DNA of 49,841 nucleotides from an uncultured Oscillospiraceae bacterium (GCA_900545625.1 UQZS01000010.1:1-49841), one strand, 5' to 3'. Shown: positions 25,639 through 34,504, counted from the first letter of the stretch. Notes: generated from the sequence alone by a model not told the origin. Numbers and translations: made by a program.

Positions 25639-25671
25639 CCCCTCTGTAAAGGCTTCTGCTTTACAGAGGGG
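25639..25671 (+). promoter_or_regulatory. Perfect 13-pair hairpin at the predicted 5' end of the ylxM-ffh mRNA
   Basis: CCCCTCTGTAAAG (25639-25651) pairs with CTTTACAGAGGGG (25659-25671) around a seven-base loop. It starts two bases after the -10 hexamer, so it spans the predicted start site. No T tract follows, which argues against a terminator. Confidence 0.7.
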
Positions 25672-25699
25672 CTTATTTCGGAAAGGATGGTTTCACAAA

Positions 25700-26062
25700 A
25701 TGGCAAATAATGTGGAAATCACGATCCTTTTGGATTTCTATGGGGAAATGCTCACGCAAAAGCAGCGCGATTTTCTCGGCTATTATTACAACGATGACCT
25801 TTCGCTCTCGGAGATCGCCGAAAACGAGGGCATCACGCGCCAGGGCGTGCGAGACGCGATCAAGCGCGCCGAAACGCTGTTGTATGAAATGGAAAGCAAG
25901 CTCGGCTTTGCCAAGCGTCTCGACCGGATCCGCGACCATTTGCAGCAGATCATAGAATGTGCCGAGAGCATCAACGCCTACAATCTTGACCACGGGCTTT
26001 CCCGCGAGATCAACGAGACCACCGTGCGCATCAAATCGCTCGCGCTGGACATCATCGAGTAA
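25700..26062 (+). CDS. ylxM: YlxM family SRP-associated DNA/RNA-binding protein
   Basis: A 120-residue helix-turn-helix protein (LSLSEIAENEGITRQGVRDA, about residues 33-52) of the YlxM/p13 family. Its gene precedes ffh in many Firmicutes, and family members can modulate SRP GTPase activity. The C-terminal half is helical. It begins the operon that continues with ffh 14 bases downstream, behind the strongest promoter and an unusual 5' hairpin. Confidence 0.9.
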   Translation: MANNVEITILLDFYGEMLTQKQRDFLGYYYNDDLSLSEIAENEGITRQGVRDAIKRAETLLYEMESKLGFAKRLDRIRDHLQQIIECAESINAYNLDHGLSREINETTVRIKSLALDIIE

Positions 26063-26076
26063 GCAGAGGGTTTTCT

Positions 26077-27417
26077 ATGGCATTTGAAGGATTGTCCGAC
26101 CGGCTCGAAGCCGCTTTTAAACGGCTCCGCAGCAAAGGCAGCCTGACGGAGACCGACGTCAAGGAGGCCATGCGCGAGGTGCGCTTGGCGCTCTTGGAAG
26201 CGGATGTCAACTATAAGGTTGCGAAAGATTTTACGAATAAGGTGACCGAACGCGCCATCGGTGCGCAGGTCATGGAAAGCCTGACGCCGGCGCAGATGGT
26301 CATCAAGATCGTCAACGAGGAACTGACCGCGCTTATGGGCGGTACGGGAAGCCGACTCGCTTACGCGTCACACCCGCCTACGGTCGTGATGATGTGCGGC
26401 CTGCAGGGCTCGGGTAAAACCACGCACTGCGCCAAGATCGCGCGCAAGCTCAAGTCCGAGGGGCACCGCCCGCTGCTTGCGGCGTGCGACGTATATCGTC
26501 CCGCGGCGATCAAGCAGTTACAGGTTGTCGGCGAGCAGGTGGATGTTCCCGTCTTTGAGATGGGACAGGGCAACCCGGTAGAAATCGCCGAAAACGCGGT
26601 GAAGCTTGCCAAAGACCATGGCTACGACTACGTGCTTTTGGATACGGCGGGGCGTTTGCACATTGATGAAACGCTCATGCAGGAATTAAAGGACATCAAG
26701 GCAAAGATCCATCCGCATGAGATCCTGCTGGTGGTAGACGCCATGACCGGTCAGGACGCCGTCACGGTCGCGTCCTCGTTTGACGAGGCGCTGGGCATCG
26801 ACGGCATCGTGCTGACCAAAATGGACGGCGACACGCGCGGCGGCGCGGCGCTTTCCGCACGGGCAGTCACGGGCAAGCCGATCAAATTTGTCGGCACAGG
26901 CGAAAAGCTCGACGAGCTCGATTATTTCTACCCCGACCGCATGGCTTCGCGCATCCTCGGCATGGGCGATGTGCTTTCCCTCATCGAAAAGGCGGAGACG
27001 GCGCTCGACGAGAAAAAGGCGCAGGAGCTCGAAAAGAAGCTGCGCAAAAACAAATTCGATCTAAACGACCTGCTCGACCAGCTCCAGCAGGTGCGCAAAA
27101 TGGGTTCGATGAAAGATATCTTATCCATGCTGCCGGGCGTCGGCAGCAAGGTCAAGGATCTCGACATCGACGAACACCAGTTTGACCGCGTGCAGGCGAT
27201 CATCTATTCCATGACGCCCGAGGAGCGAAGCAAGCCGGAGCTGATCAATCCCTCGCGCAAGCGGCGCATAGCCGCGGGCTGCGGGATGAAGGTCGAGGAT
27301 GTCAATAAGCTTCTCAACCAGCATAAGCAGATGCTCAAAATGTTCAAGCAGTTCAATTCTAAAGGTGCCAAGCGGCGCTTCGGGCGCATGGGCGGCTTCG
27401 GGCAGTTCGGCGGTTGA
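26077..27417 (+). CDS. ffh: Signal recognition particle protein Ffh
   Basis: The GTPase that, with the SRP RNA, carries nascent membrane proteins to FtsY. The 446 residues include the helical N domain (1-about 95), the G domain with the P-loop GLQGSGKTT (about 108-116), DTAGR and TKMDG, and a methionine-rich M domain (about 300-446). The M domain binds signal sequences and the SRP RNA and ends in GGFGQFGG. It has normal length. The SRP RNA gene itself is not in this window. Confidence 0.95.
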   Translation: MAFEGLSDRLEAAFKRLRSKGSLTETDVKEAMREVRLALLEADVNYKVAKDFTNKVTERAIGAQVMESLTPAQMVIKIVNEELTALMGGTGSRLAYASHPPTVVMMCGLQGSGKTTHCAKIARKLKSEGHRPLLAACDVYRPAAIKQLQVVGEQVDVPVFEMGQGNPVEIAENAVKLAKDHGYDYVLLDTAGRLHIDETLMQELKDIKAKIHPHEILLVVDAMTGQDAVTVASSFDEALGIDGIVLTKMDGDTRGGAALSARAVTGKPIKFVGTGEKLDELDYFYPDRMASRILGMGDVLSLIEKAETALDEKKAQELEKKLRKNKFDLNDLLDQLQQVRKMGSMKDILSMLPGVGSKVKDLDIDEHQFDRVQAIIYSMTPEERSKPELINPSRKRRIAAGCGMKVEDVNKLLNQHKQMLKMFKQFNSKGAKRRFGRMGGFGQFGG

Positions 27418-27498
27418 GTTTTCGTATTATTTTCGTATCCGACACGGATTTGTGTTTGGTATAAATTACAGCTTATAATATGTTTGGAGGAACAACAA

Positions 27499-27744
27499 AT
27501 GGCAGTAAAAATCAGACTGCGCCGCATGGGCGCAAAGCGTGCACCGTTCTATCGCGTGGTCGTGGCGGATTCCAAGTCCCCGCGTGACGGCAAGTTCATC
27601 GAGGAGATCGGCACGTATGATCCGATGAAAGACCCCGCTGAAATCAAGATCGACGTTGAAAAGGCACAGCAGTGGATCAAGAACGGTGCGCAGCCGACCG
27701 ATACGGCAAAGGCGCTGCTCAAGAAGTGCGGCGCGATCCAGTAA
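27499..27744 (+). CDS. rpsP: 30S ribosomal protein bS16
   Basis: An 81-residue small-subunit protein starting [19 protein letters not shown], diagnostic for bS16. The ATG at 27499 has GGAGG eight bases upstream; the frame stays open five codons earlier but without a site. The gap of 81 bases after ffh is T/A-rich and might hold another promoter, though I could not identify one with confidence. Confidence 0.95.
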   Translation: MAVKIRLRRMGAKRAPFYRVVVADSKSPRDGKFIEEIGTYDPMKDPAEIKIDVEKAQQWIKNGAQPTDTAKALLKKCGAIQ

Positions 27745-27763
27745 CGCAGGAGGTCTCAAAGCG

Positions 27764-27997
27764 TTGGAAGAACTTCTGAAAGCAATCGCACAGGGACTTG
27801 TGGATAATCCCGACGCCGTGGAGGTCACGGCGGATGAACCCGATGCGCGCGGCAACATCGTTTATCATCTGCATGTTGCAGGAGAGGATATGGGTCGCGT
27901 CATCGGCAAGCAGGGCAGGATCGCCAAGGCGATCCGCACTGTGATGAAGGCGCGCGCCACAAAAGAGGGCGTGCGTGTGCAGGTGGATATCGACTAA
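27764..27997 (+). CDS. khpA: KH domain RNA-binding protein KhpA (YlqC)
   Basis: A 77-residue single-KH protein with the GXXG loop as GKQGR (in VIGKQGRIAKAIR). In Firmicutes it partners KhpB (Jag/EloR) in RNA binding and cell-length control. It begins at a TTG codon: AGGAGG (27748-27753) is ten bases before it and no ATG or GTG fits, so the start is unusual but well supported. Its place between rpsP and rimM is the standard arrangement. Confidence 0.9.
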   Translation: MEELLKAIAQGLVDNPDAVEVTADEPDARGNIVYHLHVAGEDMGRVIGKQGRIAKAIRTVMKARATKEGVRVQVDID

Positions 27998-28030
27998 AAA
28001 GCGCGCGCGTATTTCGTGCGCGCTTTTTTT
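27996..28030 (+). terminator. Terminator-like hairpin inside the operon, between khpA and rimM
   Basis: AAAAAGCGCGC pairs with GCGCGCTTTTT around an 11-base loop, followed by more T. It would reduce transcription of rimM and trmD relative to ffh, rpsP and khpA. Confidence 0.75.
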
Positions 28031-28051
28031 CTTTTGTCGCAGGAGGTATGC

Positions 28052-28594
28052 ATGGAAAAACCGTTTTTGGAAGCGGGGCAGTGTGTGGGCACACATGGCG
28101 TGCGCGGGGAAGTGAAGATCTGCCCCTGGTGCGACAGTCCCGATTTTTTGCGCAGCTTTACGACGCTGTATCTGGATGATGCCGGTAAAGCGGCGCTAAA
28201 AGTGCAGAGGCTTCGTGTGCATAAAAATATGGTACTGGGGCTTTTTGATGGGATCGATACGGTCGAAAAAGCACAGGCGCTGCGCGGCAGGACCGTCTAT
28301 ATCTCCCGTGCGGAAGCCGACCTCCCCGAGGGGCAGTGGTTCGTGCAGGATCTGCTCGGCTGTAAAGTTAAAGACGTTGACAGCGGCGCGGAATATGGTA
28401 CGCTTACGGAGGTCATCCCGGGCGCGGGCGCCAACGACGTGTGGGCGGTCAAAAGAGCAAACGGCGAGACGGTGCTCGTCCCCGCGATCCCAAGCGTGGT
28501 GCTCGAAACCGACGTAGCAGCGGGTGTTGTGCGCATCCGTCCGCTCCGGGGGCTCTTTGACGGCGAAGCCGTGGAGGTGCGCGATGCGGATTGA
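28052..28594 (+). CDS. rimM: Ribosome maturation factor RimM
   Basis: Helps mature the 30S head together with bS19. The 180 residues include the N-terminal RimM barrel (GTHGVRGEVKI, about 11-21) and the C-terminal PRC-barrel (QWFVQDLLGCKV to LVPAIPSVV). I chose the ATG at 28052, with AGGAGG five bases before. The frame is open 12 codons upstream, but that part lies in the hairpin. The 3' end overlaps trmD by 11 bases. Confidence 0.93.
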   Translation: MEKPFLEAGQCVGTHGVRGEVKICPWCDSPDFLRSFTTLYLDDAGKAALKVQRLRVHKNMVLGLFDGIDTVEKAQALRGRTVYISRAEADLPEGQWFVQDLLGCKVKDVDSGAEYGTLTEVIPGAGANDVWAVKRANGETVLVPAIPSVVLETDVAAGVVRIRPLRGLFDGEAVEVRDAD

Positions 28595-29327
28595 TATTAT
28601 GACGCTTTTCCCCGAAATGTGCGAAGCGGTGCTTTCGGAAAGCATCATCGGCCGCGCGCGCGCAAAAGGTCTTGTAGACCTGCGATGTGTAAATATCCGC
28701 GACTTTACAGAGGACAAACACAACCGCGTGGACGACGCACCCTACGGCGGGGGTATGGGGATGCTTATGCAGACCCAGCCGATCTACGACTGCTATCGTT
28801 CCCTGTGCACCGAGGGCGAAAAACCTTATCTTATCTATCTTTCTCCGCAGGGGAAAACGCTCACGCAGGAAACGGTCAAGGCTTTGAGCCGCCGGCCGCG
28901 GCTCGCGCTTTTGTGCGGGCATTACGAGGGGGTGGACGAACGCGTGGTCGAAGAGATCGTGGATGAGGAGATCTCCATCGGCGATTATGTGCTCACGGGC
29001 GGTGAGCTGCCCGCGCTGGTGCTTACGGACGCGGTCTGCCGCATGCTCGACGGCGTTTTGCCGAACGACGAGGCAAAATCCTTAGAGAGCCACTACAACG
29101 GCTTGCTCGAATACCCGCAGTACACGCGCCCGCCCGTCTGGCATGGGCGTGAGGTGCCGGCAGTGCTGCTGTCGGGGCACCATGAGAACATAGAAAAATG
29201 GCGGCGCGAACAATCGCTTCGCCGCACAGCTTTGCGGCGGCCCGATCTGCTCGAACACGCGCCGCTTAGTGACAAGGATCGAAAAATCCTGCAATTATTG
29301 CAAGAGGAAACAAACAACGGGGTGTAA
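28584..29327 (+). CDS. trmD: tRNA (guanine-37 N1)-methyltransferase TrmD
   Basis: Methylates G37 next to the anticodon using SAM, preventing frameshifts. The 247 residues include the SPOUT trefoil knot with YLSPQGKTL, LLCGHYEGVDERV and IGDYVLTGGELPAL, all conserved. The ATG at 28584 (MRIDIMTLFPEM) matches family starts and lies within the end of rimM, so translation is coupled. It is the last gene of the SRP/ribosome operon. rplS, which often follows, is absent here. Confidence 0.95.
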   Translation: MRIDIMTLFPEMCEAVLSESIIGRARAKGLVDLRCVNIRDFTEDKHNRVDDAPYGGGMGMLMQTQPIYDCYRSLCTEGEKPYLIYLSPQGKTLTQETVKALSRRPRLALLCGHYEGVDERVVEEIVDEEISIGDYVLTGGELPALVLTDAVCRMLDGVLPNDEAKSLESHYNGLLEYPQYTRPPVWHGREVPAVLLSGHHENIEKWRREQSLRRTALRRPDLLEHAPLSDKDRKILQLLQEETNNGV

Positions 29328-29391
29328 ACAGAACCGCCAAAAGAACACAGGAAGCCGCATTGATATAGCAGAGTTTTGGAAAGGTGATTTT

Positions 29392-30780
29392 GTGGAGAAA
29401 AAACTGAGCGCAAAAAACTATGTTGGCTACACGCTGGTGGACTTCGCCAACAACCTCGCGTTCTGCGTGATGAGCTCGTACCTCACGCTCTACTGCACGG
29501 ACATCCTCGGCATGTCGGGCGCGGTCATCAGCGCGATCCTCATTATCGCGCGCATTTGGGACGCCATCAACGACCCGATGATGGGCTTCTTAGCGCAGAG
29601 GAGGCGCCCCGGCAAAAACGGCAAATACAAGCCCTTCATCCTCTGGGGCGGCATCCCGCTTTCCTTGGCGGCCGTGCTCGTCTTTACCAAGGTCAGCGAC
29701 AGCGTGGCGTTCAATACCGCGTGGGTGGCGGTGTTCTATATCGCCTACGGGATGCTGTATACCGTGCTGCTTGTGCCTTACGGCTCGCTTGCCTCTGTCA
29801 TGACGAACAAGGAAAACGAGCGCTCGATTCTTTCCATCTGCCGCTCCATCGGCGCAGGGATCGGGAACCTGCCGACCTTCATTTTCCCCATCGTCGTGAT
29901 GACGGCGGGCACGGGCGGCAACCAGATGGATGAAACGCGCCTGTTTTGGGCGATGGTCGTCATCGCCGTCGCGATGTGCGTCATCTATGCCGTGTCTTAC
30001 AAATGCATCGACGAGCGTGTTTTGGTGGATACGACCCGGCAGAAGACCAAGGTGCTCACGGTGCTCAAGCACATTTTCAAAGACCGCGCATTCATCGTCA
30101 TGAGCCTGCTCGGCTGCCTTTTGATGGCGGTGCAGATGTATACGAACACCGTCAATCTGTACCTGTTCAAGGACTATTTTCAAAACAGCTCCATGAACAC
30201 GGTCTATATGGTCGTTTCTTACGCGCCGATGGTCATCATGATGCCGTTCGTGAATATGCTCATCAAAAAATTCGGCAAAAAAGAGATCTGCGTCGCGGGG
30301 CTTGCCGTTTCCACCGTTGCAAGCTTCCTTACATACATCTTGAAAGTCGGCATGGACAACGTCTGGCTGTTCATCATCCTTGCGGTGTTCGTCAATATCG
30401 GCATCGGCTTCCTCACACTGGAGGTCTGGGCGATGGCGGCGGACATCATCGACCACCAGGAGTGGGTCACGGGCAGACGCGAGGAGGCGTCGAACTACGC
30501 GATCTTCACCTTTATGCGTAAAGTGGGGCAGGCGCTCGCCGCGCTCGCGCCTTGGTTCGTCAGCCTTGCGGGGTATGACAGCTCCAAAGCCGGTACGGGC
30601 ATTTCGCAGGGCGAAACGGTGCTTTCAGGCATGTACGACATCGCGACCCTCGTCCCCGTGGTGCTGTTTGCCGTGATGCTGGTGCTCGCCATCCTCTATC
30701 CGCTGAATAAAAAGACCACTGAAAAAATGCACGCCGAACTTGCTGTGCTGCACGAAAGCCAGCACGTCGAAACGGTTTAA
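29392..30780 (+). CDS. GPH-family sugar:cation symporter
   Basis: A 12-helix transporter of the glycoside-pentoside-hexuronide:cation group, 462 residues. It shows the early motif DFANNLAF, IARIWDAINDPMMG and RPGKNGKYKPF, all conserved in that family. I chose the GTG at 29392 because AAGGTG lies five bases upstream; the frame is open further into trmD but lacks a site there. The next gene, 11 bases on, is a sulfatase, so the likely cargo is a sulfated or related sugar, for example from mucin or a glycosaminoglycan. This is inference from context. Confidence 0.83.
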   Translation: MEKKLSAKNYVGYTLVDFANNLAFCVMSSYLTLYCTDILGMSGAVISAILIIARIWDAINDPMMGFLAQRRRPGKNGKYKPFILWGGIPLSLAAVLVFTKVSDSVAFNTAWVAVFYIAYGMLYTVLLVPYGSLASVMTNKENERSILSICRSIGAGIGNLPTFIFPIVVMTAGTGGNQMDETRLFWAMVVIAVAMCVIYAVSYKCIDERVLVDTTRQKTKVLTVLKHIFKDRAFIVMSLLGCLLMAVQMYTNTVNLYLFKDYFQNSSMNTVYMVVSYAPMVIMMPFVNMLIKKFGKKEICVAGLAVSTVASFLTYILKVGMDNVWLFIILAVFVNIGIGFLTLEVWAMAADIIDHQEWVTGRREEASNYAIFTFMRKVGQALAALAPWFVSLAGYDSSKAGTGISQGETVLSGMYDIATLVPVVLFAVMLVLAILYPLNKKTTEKMHAELAVLHESQHVETV

Positions 30781-30791
30781 GGAGGGGGAAC

Positions 30792-32207
30792 ATGGCAAAA
30801 CGACCGAACCTCATCTATGTGTTCGCCGACCAGCTGCGGTATTCCAGCGTCGGCTTTAACGGCGATGAATACGCGCATACGCCGTTCCTCGACAGCTTCG
30901 CGGACGAGTGCGTCAATATAGAAAACGCCGTTTCGGGGCATCCCGTGTGCGCGCCGTACCGTGCCTCGCTCTTGACCGGGAAATACACCACGGGCGGCAC
31001 GGGTATGGTCATCAACGAGCTGCGCATCAATCCGCACCACCGCACGCTTGCGCATGTGCTCACCGAAAACGGCTACGGCACGTCCTACATCGGCAAGTGG
31101 CATATGTACGCTTCCCAGCTCGGGCACCATTATGACACGAAAAATTCCTATATCCCGAAAGGTGAAAACCGCCTTGGCTTTGACGAATACTTCGCGGCGT
31201 ACAATTTTCATCACGAGTATTACGCGCCCAAGGCGTATTACCATCTCGATTCCCCCGAAAAAATTTACTGCAAGGGCTACGAGCCCGACGACCAGACCGA
31301 CCTTGCCATGGAACGCATCCGTGCGCACAAGGCGGACGGGCGGCCGTTCGCGCTGTTTTTGTCCTACGGCACGCCGCACGACCCGTGGACGCGTGAGAAC
31401 GTACCGAAAGAATACTATGACCTGTTTCGGGACACCAAATTTCCCACGCCGCCGAATTACAAAAAGCACAACGACCCGCACGCCGACGGCTGGGCGCGGT
31501 TTTTACCCGGCAAGCGCAAAAAGCTCAACGACTGGAAGCGCGCCTATTATGCGATGGTGGCGAACCTCGACTATAACGTTGCAAGGCTTTGGGCGTTTAT
31601 AAAGGAACAGGGGCTTGCCGACAATACGATCTTTGTCTTTACCTCCGACCACGGCGAGATGTTCGGCGCGCACGGGCGGCACGCGAAGAATATTTTTTAT
31701 GAAGAGTCCGTCCGCGTGCCGTTCCTCATCAAATGGGGCGACCGCCTGCCTGCGGGACGCAACCAAACGCCCGTAAACACGGTGGACATCGCGCCGACGC
31801 TGCTTTCCCTGCTGGGGCTGCCCGCGCTGCAAAGTGCGCAGGGCGTGGATTTGAGCGATGCGGTACGAAGCGGCGCCTTCCGAAAGAATGACTGCCTGTT
31901 GATGGGTACGGGTCCCACCGCCATTTACGGCAACGGCACGGAGTGGCGCGGCATTCGCTCGGAACGCTTCACCTACGCCGTCTACAAGGCAGGAAAACAG
32001 GAATTCCTGTTTGACAACCTCCAAGACCCCTACCAGCTGCACAACCTCATCCGCGACCCGGCGTTTGCCGATACCGTAAACGCCCTGCGCGCGGAAATGT
32101 ATGAAAAAATGGACGCCGTCGGCGATAAATTCCGCTGGAACAGCTACTACAGGCGCCACTGGGTCAAGGATCGAAAGATCCTCGTCACCACAGGGGAAGA
32201 AGAATAA
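30792..32207 (+). CDS. Sulfatase (formylglycine-dependent family)
   Basis: Removes sulfate esters, probably from a carbohydrate. The 471-residue protein has no signal peptide, so it should act in the cytoplasm on imported substrate. The nucleophile motif is CAPYR (Cys53), followed by ASLLTG. The cysteine must be converted to formylglycine by a maturase not present in the window. The usual C-X-P-S/A-R has Tyr at the fourth place. Other expected parts are FADQ near the start (often DD), GKWH, and TSDHGEM for the metal site. AGGAGG precedes the ATG. It forms an operon with the symporter. Confidence 0.88.
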   Translation: MAKRPNLIYVFADQLRYSSVGFNGDEYAHTPFLDSFADECVNIENAVSGHPVCAPYRASLLTGKYTTGGTGMVINELRINPHHRTLAHVLTENGYGTSYIGKWHMYASQLGHHYDTKNSYIPKGENRLGFDEYFAAYNFHHEYYAPKAYYHLDSPEKIYCKGYEPDDQTDLAMERIRAHKADGRPFALFLSYGTPHDPWTRENVPKEYYDLFRDTKFPTPPNYKKHNDPHADGWARFLPGKRKKLNDWKRAYYAMVANLDYNVARLWAFIKEQGLADNTIFVFTSDHGEMFGAHGRHAKNIFYEESVRVPFLIKWGDRLPAGRNQTPVNTVDIAPTLLSLLGLPALQSAQGVDLSDAVRSGAFRKNDCLLMGTGPTAIYGNGTEWRGIRSERFTYAVYKAGKQEFLFDNLQDPYQLHNLIRDPAFADTVNALRAEMYEKMDAVGDKFRWNSYYRRHWVKDRKILVTTGEEE

Positions 32208-32211
32208 AAGC

Positions 32212-32248
32212 GCCCCGCGCACTTTCCGTAGTGCGCGGGGCTTAACTT
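32212..32248 (+). terminator. Terminator after the sulfatase gene
   Basis: GCCCCGCGCACT (32212-32223) pairs perfectly with AGTGCGCGGGGC (32230-32241) around TTCCGT, followed by TTAACTTT. Confidence 0.82.
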
Positions 32249-33948
32249 TACCTAAAAACAGGTTCCTGCTGTTCGGTGTAGTGTTCCGCGTCGATCGGCG
32301 CTTTTGTAACACCGTCGAGCTGCCACTGCTGTATAAACTTCGAAGAAGGGCTGTACCGGTGCATCAGATAGTTGGATGCGCGTTCCGCCAAACCCAAACC
32401 GTCTTCGCTTAAGGGAACCCGCTGCGAGAAATATAAGCCTTCTGTTGCAACCAGACTGCCCCAGCCGGAGCCGCCCCCGAAATGGCGCGTTGCAGCAACA
32501 TATACACGGCGGTTCGTGCTGCCGCGCGGAAAGGCGTATTCACAGCCCGTCGGACCATAATACGCGTCGCTGGAAAGGTAATTGGTCTGCTCGTCCCAGC
32601 TTTCCTGAAACGGCGTGACGCGCACGGTTTCGCCCGCATCATCTGCAAGCACAAGGCATAGCCGAGAGGGTGTTTCATCTAGGGAGATGATAAAAATCTC
32701 GCGGTCATATCGAAAATACAGACTTTCCCGAAAATGCGCTGTATAGGTGTCCGGGTATTGCAAACAATAGAGCGTCCGCACGCCGTTATCTTCCCAGCTG
32801 CTCCCCCAAAACTGATACGCGCGCACAGTCATATCCGGTCCGTACCAGCTTTCCCCGGCGGTGCTGTCCGTTATGACCTGCATGGTCGCCATGTCCGTAT
32901 ACAAAAGCACCTCGCTGTCCGGCAGGTCCGCGGCGATGTCGGCGGGCAGCCCCAACGATAAAAGATGTTCGCGCGCGGCGGCCGCATCCGTACCTTGCGT
33001 GTCTGCCTGCACATACGGCGCGGTCGCAGGCTGGCGCAGGGCGGCGGCGACCATCCCTAAGATCGGCAGCAAGGCAAACACAACGACGACCGCTGCAAGC
33101 CGCCGCCTGCTTTTTCGGGTGAACGGCTCTAAGCGCGTTTCCTGCGGTTCGCCGCTGCAAACGACGCGGCGCATGCGCCAAAACAGAACGGTGAATACCA
33201 CGGCGGCGATCACCATGGCGACCGGCATCGAACGGCCCATGTAATGCTCCAAATCCTCCATATACGCCGACCGCTCTGTCGATTCCCGCCACATTGCGCA
33301 GTAAAAAAAGTCGCTTAAAAGGAAAAGGAACAAGCTCGGAAAAATCCCGGGAATCAGCGGGTCGCCCGGTTCATAGGCAGCGTTGTATACCTCGCAAAGC
33401 ACCGCATACAGCGCGCAGATAAAAATGGCGTCCACCACCCACGCCGCGATGTGCGTGACTGCAGCGGGAACCGTCAAAATGCCGGAATACATGGTTGCGC
33501 AAAATGCGAAAACCTGTAAAAACAGCGCGGCGGGCTGCAAAAAGAAGATTTTTTTTGCCTTCCGGCTCACCGTGCGCAGACGCAGCATCGAAAACAGCAC
33601 CAAAAGCCCGCCCGCGACCTGAAACAGCAGGTCGGTGTTCGGTGAAACGAACAGGCAAAGGTGCGAAAGCAGCAGCCCGAGCCCCAAACAGTCCATGGTC
33701 ACATGCATCGGGCGCGGCTCGATGCCGCCGTACAGGTCTGCATACCGCGCTTGCAGTGTTTTTAATTTTCCCATGTGCGCCACGGCGTTTTCGGCGGCTT
33801 CTTTTTCTTCCATCCCAGTGGCGATATTCTGCTCGTAAACCGTTTCCAAATGGTCGAGCAGCTCGTCCTCGGCTGCCCGGCGCTGTTTGCGTGCCCGGAT
33901 CGGTTCGACGGCTTCGCGCGCGAAATCGGAAATCTCACGTGGCAGCAT
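32248..33948 (-). CDS. PadR-linked multi-pass membrane protein with N-terminal HAAS-like region
   Basis: I do not recognise a specific function. The 566 residues start with a charged helical region (about 1-72, with EDELLDHLETVYEQ and AAENAVAHMG) that resembles the HAAS/permease-prefix domain common in proteins encoded next to PadR regulators. About eight membrane helices follow (about 80-325), then a soluble C-terminal domain of about 230 residues, probably outside the cell. GGAGGGG precedes the ATG, which lies inside the end of padR (14-base overlap), so the two are translationally coupled. The PadR protein probably controls its expression. Confidence 0.72.
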   Translation of the reverse strand: MLPREISDFAREAVEPIRARKQRRAAEDELLDHLETVYEQNIATGMEEKEAAENAVAHMGKLKTLQARYADLYGGIEPRPMHVTMDCLGLGLLLSHLCLFVSPNTDLLFQVAGGLLVLFSMLRLRTVSRKAKKIFFLQPAALFLQVFAFCATMYSGILTVPAAVTHIAAWVVDAIFICALYAVLCEVYNAAYEPGDPLIPGIFPSLFLFLLSDFFYCAMWRESTERSAYMEDLEHYMGRSMPVAMVIAAVVFTVLFWRMRRVVCSGEPQETRLEPFTRKSRRRLAAVVVVFALLPILGMVAAALRQPATAPYVQADTQGTDAAAAREHLLSLGLPADIAADLPDSEVLLYTDMATMQVITDSTAGESWYGPDMTVRAYQFWGSSWEDNGVRTLYCLQYPDTYTAHFRESLYFRYDREIFIISLDETPSRLCLVLADDAGETVRVTPFQESWDEQTNYLSSDAYYGPTGCEYAFPRGSTNRRVYVAATRHFGGGSGWGSLVATEGLYFSQRVPLSEDGLGLAERASNYLMHRYSPSSKFIQQWQLDGVTKAPIDAEHYTEQQEPVFR

Positions 33949-34282
33949 TTTGCACCCCTCCCAAAACGCGGTTGACCGCCGTCTGATAGGTATCCCAAGC
34001 CTCGCGTTCGTCGGCAAGCTCTTTTCTGCCTTTGTCGGTGATCCGGTAGTATTTGCGCTTTCGCGCACTGCCCTCCACCTGCACCCAGCGCGCGGTCAAA
34101 AGCCCGTCCATTTCCAGCGCGTGCAAAATGGGGTAGAGTGTGCCCTCATTCATTTGAAAGACTTGCTCGCTCTCAAGCTCCACGGTCTTGATGATCTGGT
34201 AGCCGTACATCTCCCCGCGTGCGAGCACCCCCAGCACCAGAAGCGGCGTACTGCCCTTTGCGAGCTCCTTGCGGATTTTCAT
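33935..34282 (-). CDS. PadR family transcriptional regulator
   Basis: A 115-residue winged-helix regulator of the short PadR-2 type. The segments LLVLGVLARGEMYGYQI and EGTLYPILHALEMDGLL are typical, followed by the basic wing KRKYYRITDKGRKEL. AAGGAGG precedes the ATG. It is first in a two-gene unit with the membrane protein. A ten-base inverted repeat overlaps its promoter, which suggests self-repression. PadR proteins often respond to small phenolic or envelope-stress molecules, but the ligand here is unknown. Confidence 0.88.
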   Translation of the reverse strand: MKIRKELAKGSTPLLVLGVLARGEMYGYQIIKTVELESEQVFQMNEGTLYPILHALEMDGLLTARWVQVEGSARKRKYYRITDKGRKELADEREAWDTYQTAVNRVLGGVQNAAT

Positions 34283-34368
34283 CGGTTGCCTCCTTCCTGT
34301 TTGTGCTTCTTGTTTTTCATTTCTTGTATTTTTGCGTTCGTTTTCTATATTGCAAGGATACCTTTAGT

Positions 34369-34401
34369 ATCTATGTATAGAGTAGCACGAAATACATAGA
34401 T
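34369..34401 (-). promoter_or_regulatory. Candidate PadR operator
   Basis: The inverted repeat ATCTATGTAT (34369-34378) and ATACATAGAT (34392-34401) is perfect, with a 13-base spacer. It lies between and next to the -35 and -10 of the padR promoter. Confidence 0.68.
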
Positions 34402-34407
34402 TGTCAA
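34379..34407 (-). promoter_or_regulatory. Promoter of padR
   Basis: On the minus strand TTGACA (34402-34407), 17-base spacer, TACTCT (34379-34384). Confidence 0.7.
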
Positions 34408-34504
34408 GGTATATTTCCGCGAAAGAAAGATAAAGAAAAACAGGGTGCGCGCAGCAGCGCGCTTTGCAAATCTCGCCGAAAGAGCGAAAAATCCAGAAAA
34501 AGGC

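Noticed and set aside
25639..25671. The ylxM leader hairpin as a terminator or as SRP RNA
   Set aside because: There is no T tract after it, and it is far too short and lacks the SRP RNA tip motif; listed instead as a leader hairpin.
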